DNA of 64,000 nt. Origin: Halopseudomonas formosensis (GTDB taxonomy: Bacteria > Pseudomonadota > Gammaproteobacteria > Pseudomonadales > Pseudomonadaceae). Under the pieces are notes generated by a model that saw nothing but the letters and a program-made list of their open reading frames with translations, was not told the origin of the DNA and searched no databases. How positions within the stretch are numbered: position 1 is the stretch's first letter; every line of letters begins with the position of its first letter. Shown piece by piece: positions 28,939-38,174 of the stretch. A program made the translations under genes and the position numbers. The stretch is from the NCBI RefSeq assembly GCF_900115905.1, contig NZ_FOYD01000004.1:62001-126000 (forward strand), written 5' to 3'.

Positions 28939-28961
28939 TATACTGTTGGCTGTTCAACAGT
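28939..28961 (+). promoter_or_regulatory. Possible gpsA promoter with overlapping inverted repeat
   Basis: TTCGCT (28916-28921) and TATACT (28939-28944) are 17 bp apart and fit a weak sigma-70 promoter for gpsA. A perfect dyad ACTGTTG-GCTGTT-CAACAGT (28942-28961) overlaps the -10 and the likely start of transcription, so it could be an operator or a 5'-UTR hairpin. Confidence 0.35.
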
Positions 28962-28976
28962 CTCAAAGGAATTTGC

Positions 28977-30026
28977 ATGAGCGACCTAAAGGTACCCGTG
29001 ACTGTCCTGGGTGGAGGCAGTTTTGGTACCACCCTGGCGAATCTGTTGGCGGGTAACGACGTGCCCACCAGACTCTGGCTGCGTGACGAGGAACAGGCTG
29101 CCTCCATGCGCGCCAAGGGCGAGAACGCGCGCTATCTTCCGGGCGTCCGGCTGGATCCGCGGCTGGTCATCACCAGTGATGCCGAGGAGGCCCTGAAGGA
29201 TGCACAGCTGGTATTCCTGGCCATTCCCAGCGGTGCATTCCGCAGTGTGCTGCAGCAGCTGGCTCCCCTGCTCAGCGGCAAGGGGCTGATCAGCACTACC
29301 AAGGGCATTGAGCAGCCCGGTTTCCTGATGATGAGTCAGATCGTCGAGCAGGAAGTGCCCGGGGCGCCGGTGGCCGTTCTGTCCGGCCCCAATCTGGCGC
29401 GGGAAATGGCCGCCGGCGCCCTGACCGCCACCGTGATCGCCAGTGATGACCCGCAGCTCAATGCCCGGGTGCAGGCGGTGCTCGGCTGTCCCAGCCTGCG
29501 GGTCTATGCCAGTGCCGACCGCTACGGGGTAGAGCTCGGCGGCGCGCTGAAGAATGTCTACGCCATCATCTCCGGCATGGCCGCCGCCATGGGCGTGGGG
29601 GAGAACACCCGCAGCATGCTGATTACCCGGGCACTGGCGGAAATGACCCGCTTCGCGGTGCACATGGGTGCCAACCCCATGACCTTCCTCGGTCTGGCCG
29701 GTGTGGGCGACCTGATAGTGACCTGCACCTCGTCGATGTCACGCAACTATCAGGTAGGCTACGCCCTGGGGCAGGGGCACAGCCTTGAGGAAAGCGTGGC
29801 GCGCCTCGGCCAGGTGGCCGAAGGGGTGAATACCCTGCGGGTGCTGCGTCAGAAATCCGAGGAGGAGGGCGTGTACATGCCGCTGGTGGCCGGGCTGCAT
29901 GCCATCATCTTCGAGCAGCAGCCACTGCAGGAAGTCATCGGCCGCCTGATGAGTGCCGAGCAGAAACATGATGTGGAGTTTTCCGCCTTCATGCCCCGTC
30001 GTGCAACCGACAAGGAGCAGCAATGA
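28977..30026 (+). CDS. gpsA: GpsA, NAD(P)H-dependent glycerol-3-phosphate dehydrogenase
   Basis: 349-aa cytosolic enzyme that makes sn-glycerol-3-phosphate for phospholipid synthesis. The ATG at 28977 follows AAAGGA and gives [21 protein letters not shown], with the GxGxxG-type nucleotide loop. The catalytic lysine lies in [12 protein letters not shown], and the substrate loop in [14 protein letters not shown]. An in-frame start far upstream is not credible. It overlaps the next gene by four bases. Confidence 0.97.
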   Translation: MSDLKVPVTVLGGGSFGTTLANLLAGNDVPTRLWLRDEEQAASMRAKGENARYLPGVRLDPRLVITSDAEEALKDAQLVFLAIPSGAFRSVLQQLAPLLSGKGLISTTKGIEQPGFLMMSQIVEQEVPGAPVAVLSGPNLAREMAAGALTATVIASDDPQLNARVQAVLGCPSLRVYASADRYGVELGGALKNVYAIISGMAAAMGVGENTRSMLITRALAEMTRFAVHMGANPMTFLGLAGVGDLIVTCTSSMSRNYQVGYALGQGHSLEESVARLGQVAEGVNTLRVLRQKSEEEGVYMPLVAGLHAIIFEQQPLQEVIGRLMSAEQKHDVEFSAFMPRRATDKEQQ

Positions 30027-30490
30027 ATCGTTTCACCGATAACCTCACCGATCCCGACTTCTGGCTGCGGCTGGTCTACACGCTGCTGTTTGCGCTCGCC
30101 TGGCAGGTGGTCGAGCTGCTGTTGGCCGTCATCCTGGTATTGCAGATCGGTTTCCGGCTGTTCTCCGGCCGGGCCAATCCGGAGCTGGCCGGGTTCGGCA
30201 ACAGCCTGTCGCAGTATGCCTGGCAGATGGGCCGCTACGTCACCGGCGCCAGTGAAGTGAAGCCCTGGCCCTTCCTCGAGTGGCCGGCGGCCGATGCGGA
30301 ATGGCAACCACGCCCGCCCGCCGGTCCGGTCACTGTGGAGCCGGTGGCGCCTGCAACTGCACCCCAGACCGCAGCGCCGACCCAGGCCGATCCCGTGGCT
30401 GAGGTAGTTCAGCCAGAGCCACCGCTGGTGCACCCCCTGCCGGAGGATGAGCAGGACGAGCCCGGCGCGGAGGACAGGCCCGCATCATGA
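30023..30490 (+). CDS. DUF4389 family membrane protein
   Basis: 155-aa protein: a DUF4389 domain with an amphipathic start and one or two membrane helices (about residues 16-47, [25 protein letters not shown]), then [28 protein letters not shown]. The tail from about residue 90 is a proline/alanine/glutamate-rich linker that is probably disordered. It is coupled to gpsA and sixA by ATGA overlaps on both sides, a unit seen in pseudomonads. Its role is unknown. Confidence 0.87.
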   Translation: MNRFTDNLTDPDFWLRLVYTLLFALAWQVVELLLAVILVLQIGFRLFSGRANPELAGFGNSLSQYAWQMGRYVTGASEVKPWPFLEWPAADAEWQPRPPAGPVTVEPVAPATAPQTAAPTQADPVAEVVQPEPPLVHPLPEDEQDEPGAEDRPAS

Positions 30491-30960
30491 AGCTCTGGGT
30501 TCTGCGCCATGGCCAGGCTGAAGCCCGCGCGGTCACCGATGCCCAGCGCCCGCTGACCGAAACCGGTCGCCAGGAAGCCCTGCGGATGGGCGAGCATCTG
30601 CAGGGTGAGACGCTGGAGGTGATACTGGCCAGTCCCTACCTGCGGGCGCAGCAGACGGCCGAGCTGGTACGCCAGTGTATCGGTCTGCGCCGGGCTGTGG
30701 TCACCGTGGACTGGGCCACTCCCGATGATGATCCGCTGGCGGTTCTGGACCGCCTGGCCGAGCGTTCCGAGAGCAATATCCTGCTGGTCAGCCATCAGCC
30801 CCTGGTCGGGACGCTGCTGAGCCTGGCGGTGGACGGGCATCGCCGGGGCCATTATCCGATGCCGACAGCGGGGCTGGCCTGCCTGGAGATGCCGCTACCC
30901 GCGCAGGGGGTGGCGACGATGCTGGAATTGACCAACCCGACCAGCCTGGCTGGTCAGTGA
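30487..30960 (+). CDS. sixA: SixA, phosphohistidine phosphatase
   Basis: 157-aa histidine-phosphatase-superfamily protein. The catalytic motif is LRHGQAE with His8, and a second histidine is in LLVSHQPLVG. Its short length and lack of a cap domain match SixA, which removes phosphate from HPt or NPr histidines. Third gene of the gpsA unit, it ends in a short hairpin. It lies about 5 kb from a hybrid kinase that lacks its own HPt; a link is speculative. Confidence 0.9.
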   Translation: MKLWVLRHGQAEARAVTDAQRPLTETGRQEALRMGEHLQGETLEVILASPYLRAQQTAELVRQCIGLRRAVVTVDWATPDDDPLAVLDRLAERSESNILLVSHQPLVGTLLSLAVDGHRRGHYPMPTAGLACLEMPLPAQGVATMLELTNPTSLAGQ

Positions 30961-30976
30961 AGCGCCGAGGCGCTTC
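30959..30976 (+). terminator. Hairpin after sixA
   Basis: A GAAGCGC-CGAG-GCGCTTC stem (7 bp) begins within the sixA stop codon. There is no T-run, so it is a weak or Rho-assisted terminator at best. Confidence 0.4.
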
Positions 30977-31017
30977 GGTCCGATAACAAGACAGAGAAAA
31001 GGACAGGGGGGCAGCGC

Positions 31018-32682
31018 ATGGGACAAGAGAGTAGGGGAGTGCTGCCCGTGCTCGAGGACTTCTTCCGCCATGAGCGTGAGCAGCCTGATCGCATCTATCT
31101 GGTACAGCCGCTGGCCGAAGGCCGCAAGCAGGAGCTGAGCTGGGCCGAGGTGGGCGACCAGGTGCGGCGCTTCGCCGGCTGGCTGTTGCAGCAGAAATTG
31201 CCGCCGCGCAGCCACATCGCCATTCTTTCCAAGAACTGTGCCCACTGGATCATTGCCGACCTGGCCATCTGGATGGCCGGGCACGTGTCCGTGCCCCTGC
31301 AACCGACACTGTCACCTCCCGCTCTGCGGCAGATCGTCGAGCATGCGCAAACGCGCATGGTCATCGTCGGCAAGCTGGATGACTGGCAGGAGCTGCGCAG
31401 CGGCCTTCCCGTCAGTCTGCCCTGGGTGGGCCTGCCGCTGGCCCCGCCGGACCCGGAGCTGATTCCCTGGGCGCGGTTGCAGGAGGAGTCCGCGCCGCTG
31501 CAGGAGGCGGTACCGCGTGATCGCGGGGAGCTGGCCACCATCATGTACAGCAGCGGCACCACGGGACTGCCCAAGGGCTGCATGCTGAGTTTCGACAGCA
31601 TGTATTTTGCGGCGAAGAACTATCTGCGGCTGTTTCTGACGACGGAGACGGATCGCGTGCTGTCCTGGCTGCTGCTGTCACACATAGCCGAGCGCCAGTT
31701 CATCGAAATGCAGTCACTGCTGTCGGGAATGACGGTGTATTTCGCCCACAGCCGTGCGAGTTTCATCCGCGACATCCGCCGCGCCCGTCCCACGCTGTTT
31801 CTCGGCACCCCGGCCACCTGGCACCAGATCCGTCAGGGTGTGCAGCAGCAGATGCAGCAGCGCATGCTCAACCGCGCCCTGGTCATCCCCCTGATACGCA
31901 AGCGCGCAGCGTTGAGGATGCTCGATCAGACCGGGCTGAATCAGGTGCGTTTTGCCGTGGTGTGTGGCGACACCACGCCGACCCAGACCATGGACTGGTA
32001 TCACCGTATCGGGGTCCGCTTGTTCGAGATCTACGGCCTGACCGAAAACTGCGGCTATTCCCATGTGGGGCGCCCCGGCCGGTTCCGACCCGGCTGGTGC
32101 GGCCTGCCCAACCCGGGGGTTGAATGCCGCATCGATGAACAGGGCCAGCTGCTGGTGCGCAGTCGGGCCACCATGCTGGGCTACTTCAAGAATCCGGCGC
32201 GCACCGCCGCGGTGCTGGATGCGGACGGATTCCTGCAGACCGGTGACCGGGGCGAGATCGACCAGGAGGGGTTTCTGCGGCTGAGCGGGCGCATGACCGA
32301 TCTGTTCCATACCTCCGATGGTCGTCTGGTGGTCCCGCAGCCCATCGAACAGGAACTGCTCACGCATCCGCTGGTCGAGTATGCCTGTGTGGTCGGCCAG
32401 GGGCTGCCCCAGCCCCTGGCCCTGCTGACGCTGACCGAGCAGGCCCGCCAGCTGCCCCATCACGAGGTGGAGCGCGAGCTGGAAGCCCTGCTGCAGAGGG
32501 TCAATCGGGAGATATCGCGTCACGAACAGCTGGCCTGCATGGTCGTGATCAGTGATGCCTGGCACCGGGATGCGGAGGCGACCACGGCTACCATGTTGCT
32601 GCGCCGCGGGGTGATCCGTGCGCGCTACCACGAGTTTCTGGGGGACTGGCTGGTCAGCGGCAGTACCATCGTCTGGCAGTGA
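31018..32682 (+). CDS. AMP-forming long-chain acyl-CoA synthetase family protein
   Basis: 554-aa adenylate-forming enzyme. Motifs: YSSGTTGLPKGCML (ATP loop), WLLLSHIAERQFIEMQSL (fatty-acid ligase-like), YGLTENCGY, and TGDRGEIDQEGFL with the hinge region LSGRMTDLF. The C-terminal part lacks an obvious PxxxxGKxxR catalytic-lysine motif; it reads TATMLLRRGVIRARY instead. So either the half-reaction balance is changed or the acceptor is not CoA. The gene stands alone after sixA. Confidence 0.85.
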   Translation: MGQESRGVLPVLEDFFRHEREQPDRIYLVQPLAEGRKQELSWAEVGDQVRRFAGWLLQQKLPPRSHIAILSKNCAHWIIADLAIWMAGHVSVPLQPTLSPPALRQIVEHAQTRMVIVGKLDDWQELRSGLPVSLPWVGLPLAPPDPELIPWARLQEESAPLQEAVPRDRGELATIMYSSGTTGLPKGCMLSFDSMYFAAKNYLRLFLTTETDRVLSWLLLSHIAERQFIEMQSLLSGMTVYFAHSRASFIRDIRRARPTLFLGTPATWHQIRQGVQQQMQQRMLNRALVIPLIRKRAALRMLDQTGLNQVRFAVVCGDTTPTQTMDWYHRIGVRLFEIYGLTENCGYSHVGRPGRFRPGWCGLPNPGVECRIDEQGQLLVRSRATMLGYFKNPARTAAVLDADGFLQTGDRGEIDQEGFLRLSGRMTDLFHTSDGRLVVPQPIEQELLTHPLVEYACVVGQGLPQPLALLTLTEQARQLPHHEVERELEALLQRVNREISRHEQLACMVVISDAWHRDAEATTATMLLRRGVIRARYHEFLGDWLVSGSTIVWQ

Positions 32683-32735
32683 CAGGTCTCCGGTGCGGGG
32701 GCATTATGTGCGGCCATTCACGTCGCGCCGGACGC

Positions 32736-32765
32736 TTGTAGCTGGCCTGCGGCGCCTCGTACATT
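32736..32765 (+). promoter_or_regulatory. Possible sigma-70 promoter of the alpha/beta hydrolase
   Basis: TTGTAG (32736-32741) and TACATT (32760-32765), 18 bp apart, lie in the 116-bp gap before the hydrolase gene. Match quality is moderate and nothing else supports it. Confidence 0.3.
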
Positions 32766-32798
32766 CGCAACCGACATCACTGACGCAGAACGGACATC

Positions 32799-33656
32799 AT
32801 GGGAAGTCATGAAATACGCTTCAGCCTGCCCGCCATCGAAATCGCGGGCAAGGTGTGGGGAAAGCCGGGGGAGCTTCCGGTCATCGGCCTGCATGGCTGG
32901 CTGGATAATGCCGCCACCTTCGACCGCATAGGGCCACAGCTCAACAACGTGCATCTGGTGGCGCTGGATCTGCCCGGCCATGGGCTGTCGGGGCATCTGC
33001 CCGCTGGCGGCTACAGCCTCTGGCAGCAGGCGGCGACGGTGCTGCAGGTGGCGGATGAGCTGGGCTGGAAACGCTTTGCGCTGCTCGGCCATTCCATGGG
33101 CGGCATCATCAGCTGCATCCTCTCCGGCAGCCTGCCGGACCGGGTCATAGGCGCGGCCATGATCGACGGCATTCTGCCGGTCACCGGCGAGGCCCGGGAT
33201 GCGCCGGCGCAGATGGCGCGATTCTTCAAGGCCAGCCAGGCGCTGGCGCACAAGCGCAAGCCGATCTACGACAGCCTGGATAAGGCGGTCACGGCCCGGG
33301 TGCTGGGGGGCGCCTCGCGCATCTCCCGCGATGCCGCCGCCTGCCTGGCGGAACGGGGGTTGATGCCGGAGCAGGGCGGCTGGACCTGGCGCACCGACCC
33401 CCAGCTGATGCTGCCCTCACCCATGCGTCTGACTGCCGAGCACGCGGTGGCCTTTGCCGAGGCCATCACGACACCTACCTGCCTGGTCCTGGCCAGCGAG
33501 GGGGTGATGGCAAGGCGCGAGCTGCTGCTGGAGCGGATCGACAGTTTCGAGCATATCCAGACCCATCGCCTTGAGGGCGGGCACCATCTGCACCTGGAGG
33601 AAGCGGCGCCGGCGGTTGCAACAATTATCGACACCTTTTTCCGCAGTCTCACTTGA
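32799..33656 (+). CDS. Alpha/beta-fold hydrolase
   Basis: 285-aa cytosolic enzyme with the oxyanion motif GLHGWLDNA, the DLPGHGLSG turn and the nucleophile elbow LLGHSMGG (Ser99). The general-base histidine is probably in LEGGHHLHLEEAAP near the C-terminus. Members are esterases or lipases of unknown natural substrate; in P. aeruginosa a similar hydrolase gene precedes a DUF4892 gene, as here. No signal peptide. Confidence 0.88.
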   Translation: MGSHEIRFSLPAIEIAGKVWGKPGELPVIGLHGWLDNAATFDRIGPQLNNVHLVALDLPGHGLSGHLPAGGYSLWQQAATVLQVADELGWKRFALLGHSMGGIISCILSGSLPDRVIGAAMIDGILPVTGEARDAPAQMARFFKASQALAHKRKPIYDSLDKAVTARVLGGASRISRDAAACLAERGLMPEQGGWTWRTDPQLMLPSPMRLTAEHAVAFAEAITTPTCLVLASEGVMARRELLLERIDSFEHIQTHRLEGGHHLHLEEAAPAVATIIDTFFRSLT

Positions 33657-33765
33657 CCCTCGCAGGCGGCTGGGCAAGTCTGGGGGAGCGGGACAAACCC
33701 GGTCCCCACAGCACATGGATCACGATCGGGACCGCTGCATACCCGAGCCCCCTGGATGAGGAAAT

Positions 33766-34602
33766 TTGATGCATTTGTCTAACAGGAATCGCCGATGGTG
33801 GCGCCGTTCACTGGTCACTGGAGCGCTGCTGGCTGTCGCCGCGACCGGCGCCGGTGCCGCCGAAGGCCTGGCGATCGAACCTTTCCCCCGCGCCGAAGTG
33901 GCTCGGGAGCGCGTGCAGCAGGCCAGCGAACACCGGGTGGTCATCGGCAATATCCGCAGGATCAACAATCAGGTGCGCGCCGAGCGGGAGCTGCAGGTGG
34001 TTGGCGAGCTGATCCGCGTGTCCTGGCGCATCCCCGCCGGTCACAGTGCCCGTGAGGCACTGGGATATGCGGTTGAGCAGCTGCAGCAGCATCCGCACAC
34101 CACGCTGTTCTTCTGCGAGGGCAGGGAGTGCGGCAGCAGCAGTCTCTGGGCCAATCAGGTGCTGGATTATTCCCGGCTCTACGGGCCGGAGGACAACCAG
34201 CTGTATCTGGCCCTGCGCCTGGATGATCAGCCCCAGCGCTTCATCAGCCTCTATGCCATTACCCGGGGCAACCAGCAGGTCTACCTGCACATGGATCAGC
34301 TGACCCCCGAGCAGCCGGTGACCGAGGTGCTCTATCCCACGGCAGCGACCCTGGGCAAGATACTCAATGCGGAGAATGAACTGCTGCTGCCGGATGCCTC
34401 CGTCGGGGACGACGAGCAGGCCGCGGCCTGGCTGGATCTGGTGACCCGCATGCTGCGCTCGGATATCCGGCTGCGGGTTCAGGTAGATGGCGCGCGGGCC
34501 CCGGAGTTCGTCGAGGGGCTGGTGGAAAGGGGTATCAGCAGCCAGCGCCTGGACATCGGCAAGCCCGAGCCGGCTGACAGCATTCGCCTGGAGAAGCGCT
34601 GA
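33766..34602 (+). CDS. DUF4892 family secreted protein
   Basis: 278-aa protein with an N-terminal signal peptide: arginine-rich NRNRRWWRRSL followed by LVTGALLAVAATGAGAAEG, cleavage near AEG. The mature part is DUF4892-like with two close cysteines (FFCEGRECGSSSLWANQVL) that could form a disulfide. The C-terminal ~70 residues (DIRLRVQVDGARAPEFVEGLVERGISSQRLDIG) resemble an OmpA-like peptidoglycan-associating fold, though loosely. Function unknown; a periplasmic or envelope role is likely. Confidence 0.82.
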   Translation: MMHLSNRNRRWWRRSLVTGALLAVAATGAGAAEGLAIEPFPRAEVARERVQQASEHRVVIGNIRRINNQVRAERELQVVGELIRVSWRIPAGHSAREALGYAVEQLQQHPHTTLFFCEGRECGSSSLWANQVLDYSRLYGPEDNQLYLALRLDDQPQRFISLYAITRGNQQVYLHMDQLTPEQPVTEVLYPTAATLGKILNAENELLLPDASVGDDEQAAAWLDLVTRMLRSDIRLRVQVDGARAPEFVEGLVERGISSQRLDIGKPEPADSIRLEKR

Positions 34603-34637
34603 CTCCTCGGGCGATCCCTGCCCCCGTCAGGCCGCGC

Positions 34638-37085
34638 CTACTTGCGTCGGCGCGGCTTCAGCACCAGTCGATCGGGTAGAGCCTGAATGCCCAGCCAGTC
34701 GAACAGCTGCGCGCGGTAGTTGCCCTGGGCAAACAGCTGCGCCTGATCGGCATAGTGGCGGTCCAGCGGGTTGCCGGACTGGCCCATGGGGCTGATGCCC
34801 AGCGAGGCGGCCGGCTCGGCCAGGTCGATCAGGCGGCGGGTCGAGGGGCCGGCGATGACGTCGTACTGCGCCCCGCCGAGATTGAATACCATGTTGTTCA
34901 GGCTGCCCGTGGTGCCGTTGATGGCTACCCGTTCGCTGTTCAGTCGACCGCCCAGGGGCAGCTTGTCCGCCAGCGGGTGCTTGTGCTGCAGGCTGGCCAG
35001 CTGGTCCCAGGTCCATTTCTGCGGGTCGTTGCCCAGGGCGTCGCTCAGGGACTCCAGTGTCCGTACCCAGGCCTGCTCGATGGAAGCCTGACGGCCGTCC
35101 ATGCTCGGCTGCTGCCGGTTGTCCCACCAGGGAGAGGCGGGCTTCCAGTAGAGGCTGGCGAGCGACTTGCGGGCCATGAAGGTGTCGCGGAAGTGGCTGT
35201 AATGCTCACCCAGTTCGTCGGCGAACAGGGCTTCCATCAGGTTGTCTTCCCAGCGCTGGTAGATGAGCGCGGCGGCGCTGCCCGCCTGGAAATTTCCATC
35301 CCAGTCCGTGAGCAGTTGTCGGGCGGCATCCGCCAGGGTGCGCTGCTTCTCCGCAAACAGGCCGTTGTCGAGCAGGGGCAGGGCATCCTTGATCATCGCC
35401 AGGGCGTGGGCACGGTGACTGTCCAGCTGCATTGCCTTGAAACGGGAGAAATCGAACTTTTCACCGCCGGCCAGCAGCGCTTCCAGACGCTCGGCACGCT
35501 CCGCCGGGGCATAGTAACCGGGCAGGGCGCGGCGCGGGTTGTTGCCCGGGTAGGGGCTGTTGGCGTTGTACAGATAGCCACTGGGCGGGTTGACCAGCCT
35601 GGGGTTGGAGGCAAAAGGCTGATAACCGAGAAAGTCATGCTGCCGATTGGCCCCATCGAGCAGGGTGAAGCTGTTGTTGCTCAACGGCCAGCGCTTCAGG
35701 CGCCCGGTGGCCCACATGGCAATGTTGTCATCGACGTCGGCATAGATCACGTTGAGCCCCGGTGACCAGTGCAGGGCGGCGGCGGCTTCGAACTCCGCGA
35801 TGCTGGTGGCCCGGGAGTACCGGTAGAAGGCTTCGGTGGAATCGCTGCCCGGGGTCAGGAAGGTCCAGAACAGGCTGACCGGCGGTGTCGGCGTGGCACC
35901 TTCGGCCTGGGATGCCAGGACCAGGTCATCGTTGATGATGGGGCCATGCCGGGAACTGCGCAGACGGATGAGCCGGTCCTCCTTGTTGCGCACCTTGATG
36001 ACCTCCTCGTGCACCTCCAGATCCTGCCAGCGATTGCCGACGCGCACCTGCATCGGGTTGTCCGGATTGACCTGTTCGCGATAGAAGTCGATCTCGTCAT
36101 TCATCAGCATGGTCAGGCCCCAGGCGTGGTGCGGCGTATGTCCCAGCAGGGGGAAGGGCAGGCCCGCAAGGAAGTGACCGTACACCTCATGTTCCGGGGT
36201 GCGGATGTGGGCTTCGTACCACACTGCCGGTACCGCAAAGCCGATATGCGGGTCGTTGGCCAGCAGCGGCTTGCCGCTGGCGCTCAGCTGTCCGCTCACC
36301 GCCCAGGCATTGCTGCCGTGGAACTGGCCCACAGGCAGGTAGGACTGCACCTGTGCCAGCTGGTCCAGCAGTGGGGCCAGCGGGGTATCGGTCTGGCCCG
36401 GAAGGATCCGTGCCGAACGGCTGGGGGAGGTGTCCGGAAGTCCGGGCAACAGCTCCTGGGCGTGGCGCTCGCCCAGGGTGCCGCGTACATGATCGATGAG
36501 CGCGTCGGTACGGAAGGCCTCGGCGAAGGAGTAGGCCATGTAGCCCATTACATGGGCGATATCCTCGGGGCTGAAATGATCGGGGCGGGTCAGCAGCAGA
36601 CGGTATTCCACCGGAATGCGGCCCTGATCGATGTACTGATTGATGCCGTCCTGGTAGGCGAGGATGAGCTGCACATGGGGCTTGTCCGCGTTCTCCCGCA
36701 GATACTGGGCGTACTGCCGTGCGTGACGGCTGATGCCCAGGGTGCGGAAGAACTTGTCGGTGGCGTAGCTTTCCTGGCCGAACAGCTCGGACAGGCGGCC
36801 ACCGCCCACGCGGCGCAGCAGGTCCATCTGGAACAGCCGGTCCTGGGCGTGCAGATAACCCAGTGCCCGATAGGCGTCCAGATCAGTGCGCGCGTCGATG
36901 TGAGGAACGCCCCAGGCGTCGAAGTACACCTGCACCTCATGCTGCAGATGCTTCAGGCGCAGACTGCCGCTGCGCTGGACTTCTGCGGTATGCACTACCC
37001 AGTGGCCCACAGCCACCACGGCGATGGCGATAATGAGCAGGGCTGCAATGATTTTCAAACGGAACAGGGTGCGACGCTGGATCAC
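34638..37085 (-). CDS. Penicillin acylase family amidase (Ntn hydrolase)
   Basis: 815 aa from a GTG at 37085, which has ACAAGG six bases upstream; a TTG at 37112 would add nine residues and no ATG fits this frame. A membrane anchor or signal segment (about 10-31) exports it to the periplasm. The Ntn-hydrolase catalytic serine is in FHGSNAWAVSG (Ser258), which becomes the N-terminus of the beta chain after self-cleavage; Asn in ASNPRLVNPPSGYLYNANS fits the oxyanion site. Relatives cleave beta-lactams or acyl-homoserine lactones (PvdQ/QuiP-like), so quorum quenching is possible but unproven. Confidence 0.88.
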   Translation of the reverse strand: MIQRRTLFRLKIIAALLIIAIAVVAVGHWVVHTAEVQRSGSLRLKHLQHEVQVYFDAWGVPHIDARTDLDAYRALGYLHAQDRLFQMDLLRRVGGGRLSELFGQESYATDKFFRTLGISRHARQYAQYLRENADKPHVQLILAYQDGINQYIDQGRIPVEYRLLLTRPDHFSPEDIAHVMGYMAYSFAEAFRTDALIDHVRGTLGERHAQELLPGLPDTSPSRSARILPGQTDTPLAPLLDQLAQVQSYLPVGQFHGSNAWAVSGQLSASGKPLLANDPHIGFAVPAVWYEAHIRTPEHEVYGHFLAGLPFPLLGHTPHHAWGLTMLMNDEIDFYREQVNPDNPMQVRVGNRWQDLEVHEEVIKVRNKEDRLIRLRSSRHGPIINDDLVLASQAEGATPTPPVSLFWTFLTPGSDSTEAFYRYSRATSIAEFEAAAALHWSPGLNVIYADVDDNIAMWATGRLKRWPLSNNSFTLLDGANRQHDFLGYQPFASNPRLVNPPSGYLYNANSPYPGNNPRRALPGYYAPAERAERLEALLAGGEKFDFSRFKAMQLDSHRAHALAMIKDALPLLDNGLFAEKQRTLADAARQLLTDWDGNFQAGSAAALIYQRWEDNLMEALFADELGEHYSHFRDTFMARKSLASLYWKPASPWWDNRQQPSMDGRQASIEQAWVRTLESLSDALGNDPQKWTWDQLASLQHKHPLADKLPLGGRLNSERVAINGTTGSLNNMVFNLGGAQYDVIAGPSTRRLIDLAEPAASLGISPMGQSGNPLDRHYADQAQLFAQGNYRAQLFDWLGIQALPDRLVLKPRRRK

Positions 37086-37178
37086 GATGGGCCTTGTAGC
37101 AGAGAATGACAACGGAACGGGAGATCATGCTGAGAGACTGATCCGTCGTCAATCGGGATTGAAGCCGGGAGGCAGGAA

Positions 37179-38174
37179 ATGACGAAAAGCGTTGCGCTGG
37201 TGCTGGGCAGCGGAGGAGCCAGGGGCTATGCCCATATCGGCGTCATCGAGGAGATCGAACGGCGCGGCTACTCCATCGAGTGCATCGCCGGCTGTTCCAT
37301 GGGCGCCGTGGTCGGCGGTATCTACGCTGCCGGCGGGCTGCCGGCCTACCGCGACTGGGTGTCCGGACTGGCCTATCTGGATGTGCTGCGGTTGCTGGAT
37401 TTCGGCTTCGGCAATCTGGGCGCCATCCGCGGCGAGCGAATTTTCGGTCGCATCCACGAGATGCTCGGGGAGATCGATATCGAGGATCTGCGCATTCCCT
37501 TCACCGCAGTGGCCACGGACCTGACCAACCAGCAGGAGGTATGGTTCCAGCAGGGCTGTCTGCACCAGGCAATGCGCGCCTCGGCGGCCATTCCCAGTCT
37601 GTTTGCGCCGGTGCGCCAGGGTAGCCGGGTGCTGGTGGACGGGGGCCTGCTCAACCCCCTGCCGATCAACCCGGTGGTGTCGGCGCACTGCGACCTGATC
37701 ATGGCGGTCAATCTCAACGCCAGCTCCAACGGTTACACGCTGCCGGTCATCCCCCGACCGGCGCCGATCCGCCAGCAGCTTGAGGGCTGGATGGACTCCC
37801 TGCGTCTGCGCAATCTGCTCAGCTGGCACAGCGAGGAAGAAGAGGGTGAGACGCTGCAGAAGCTCGAGTATCAGGCCGAGGACGAACCGGTGGCCAGGGC
37901 GGTCGAGCGGCGCAGCGAAGACGAGGGCAAACCGGTGCGCACGGACATCCAGGTCGGTCCGGCGAGCATGCTGGAGCTGATCAACCTGTCATTCGAGACC
38001 ATGCAGACCTCACTGACGCGCTACAAGATCGCCGGGTATCCTCCGGATGTGGTTTTCGACGTGCCCAAGCGCCTGTGCCGCTTCTTCGAATTCCAGCGGG
38101 CGCCGGAGCTGATCGAACTCGGACGCATCGTCGCCCGGGACACCCTGGACCGCTTCGAGGCCGGCGAGCACTAG
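37179..38174 (+). CDS. Patatin-like phospholipase
   Basis: 331-aa patatin-domain acyl hydrolase of the RssA group. The oxyanion motif GSGGARGYAHIG starts at about residue 10; the nucleophile GCSMG has Ser40, and the dyad aspartate is Asp154 in DGGLLNPLPI. No signal peptide, so it is cytoplasmic or membrane-associated. The C-terminal ~100 residues are charged and helical. Transcribed opposite to the penicillin acylase gene, it overlaps the smr gene tail-to-tail by four bases. Confidence 0.9.
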   Translation: MTKSVALVLGSGGARGYAHIGVIEEIERRGYSIECIAGCSMGAVVGGIYAAGGLPAYRDWVSGLAYLDVLRLLDFGFGNLGAIRGERIFGRIHEMLGEIDIEDLRIPFTAVATDLTNQQEVWFQQGCLHQAMRASAAIPSLFAPVRQGSRVLVDGGLLNPLPINPVVSAHCDLIMAVNLNASSNGYTLPVIPRPAPIRQQLEGWMDSLRLRNLLSWHSEEEEGETLQKLEYQAEDEPVARAVERRSEDEGKPVRTDIQVGPASMLELINLSFETMQTSLTRYKIAGYPPDVVFDVPKRLCRFFEFQRAPELIELGRIVARDTLDRFEAGEH

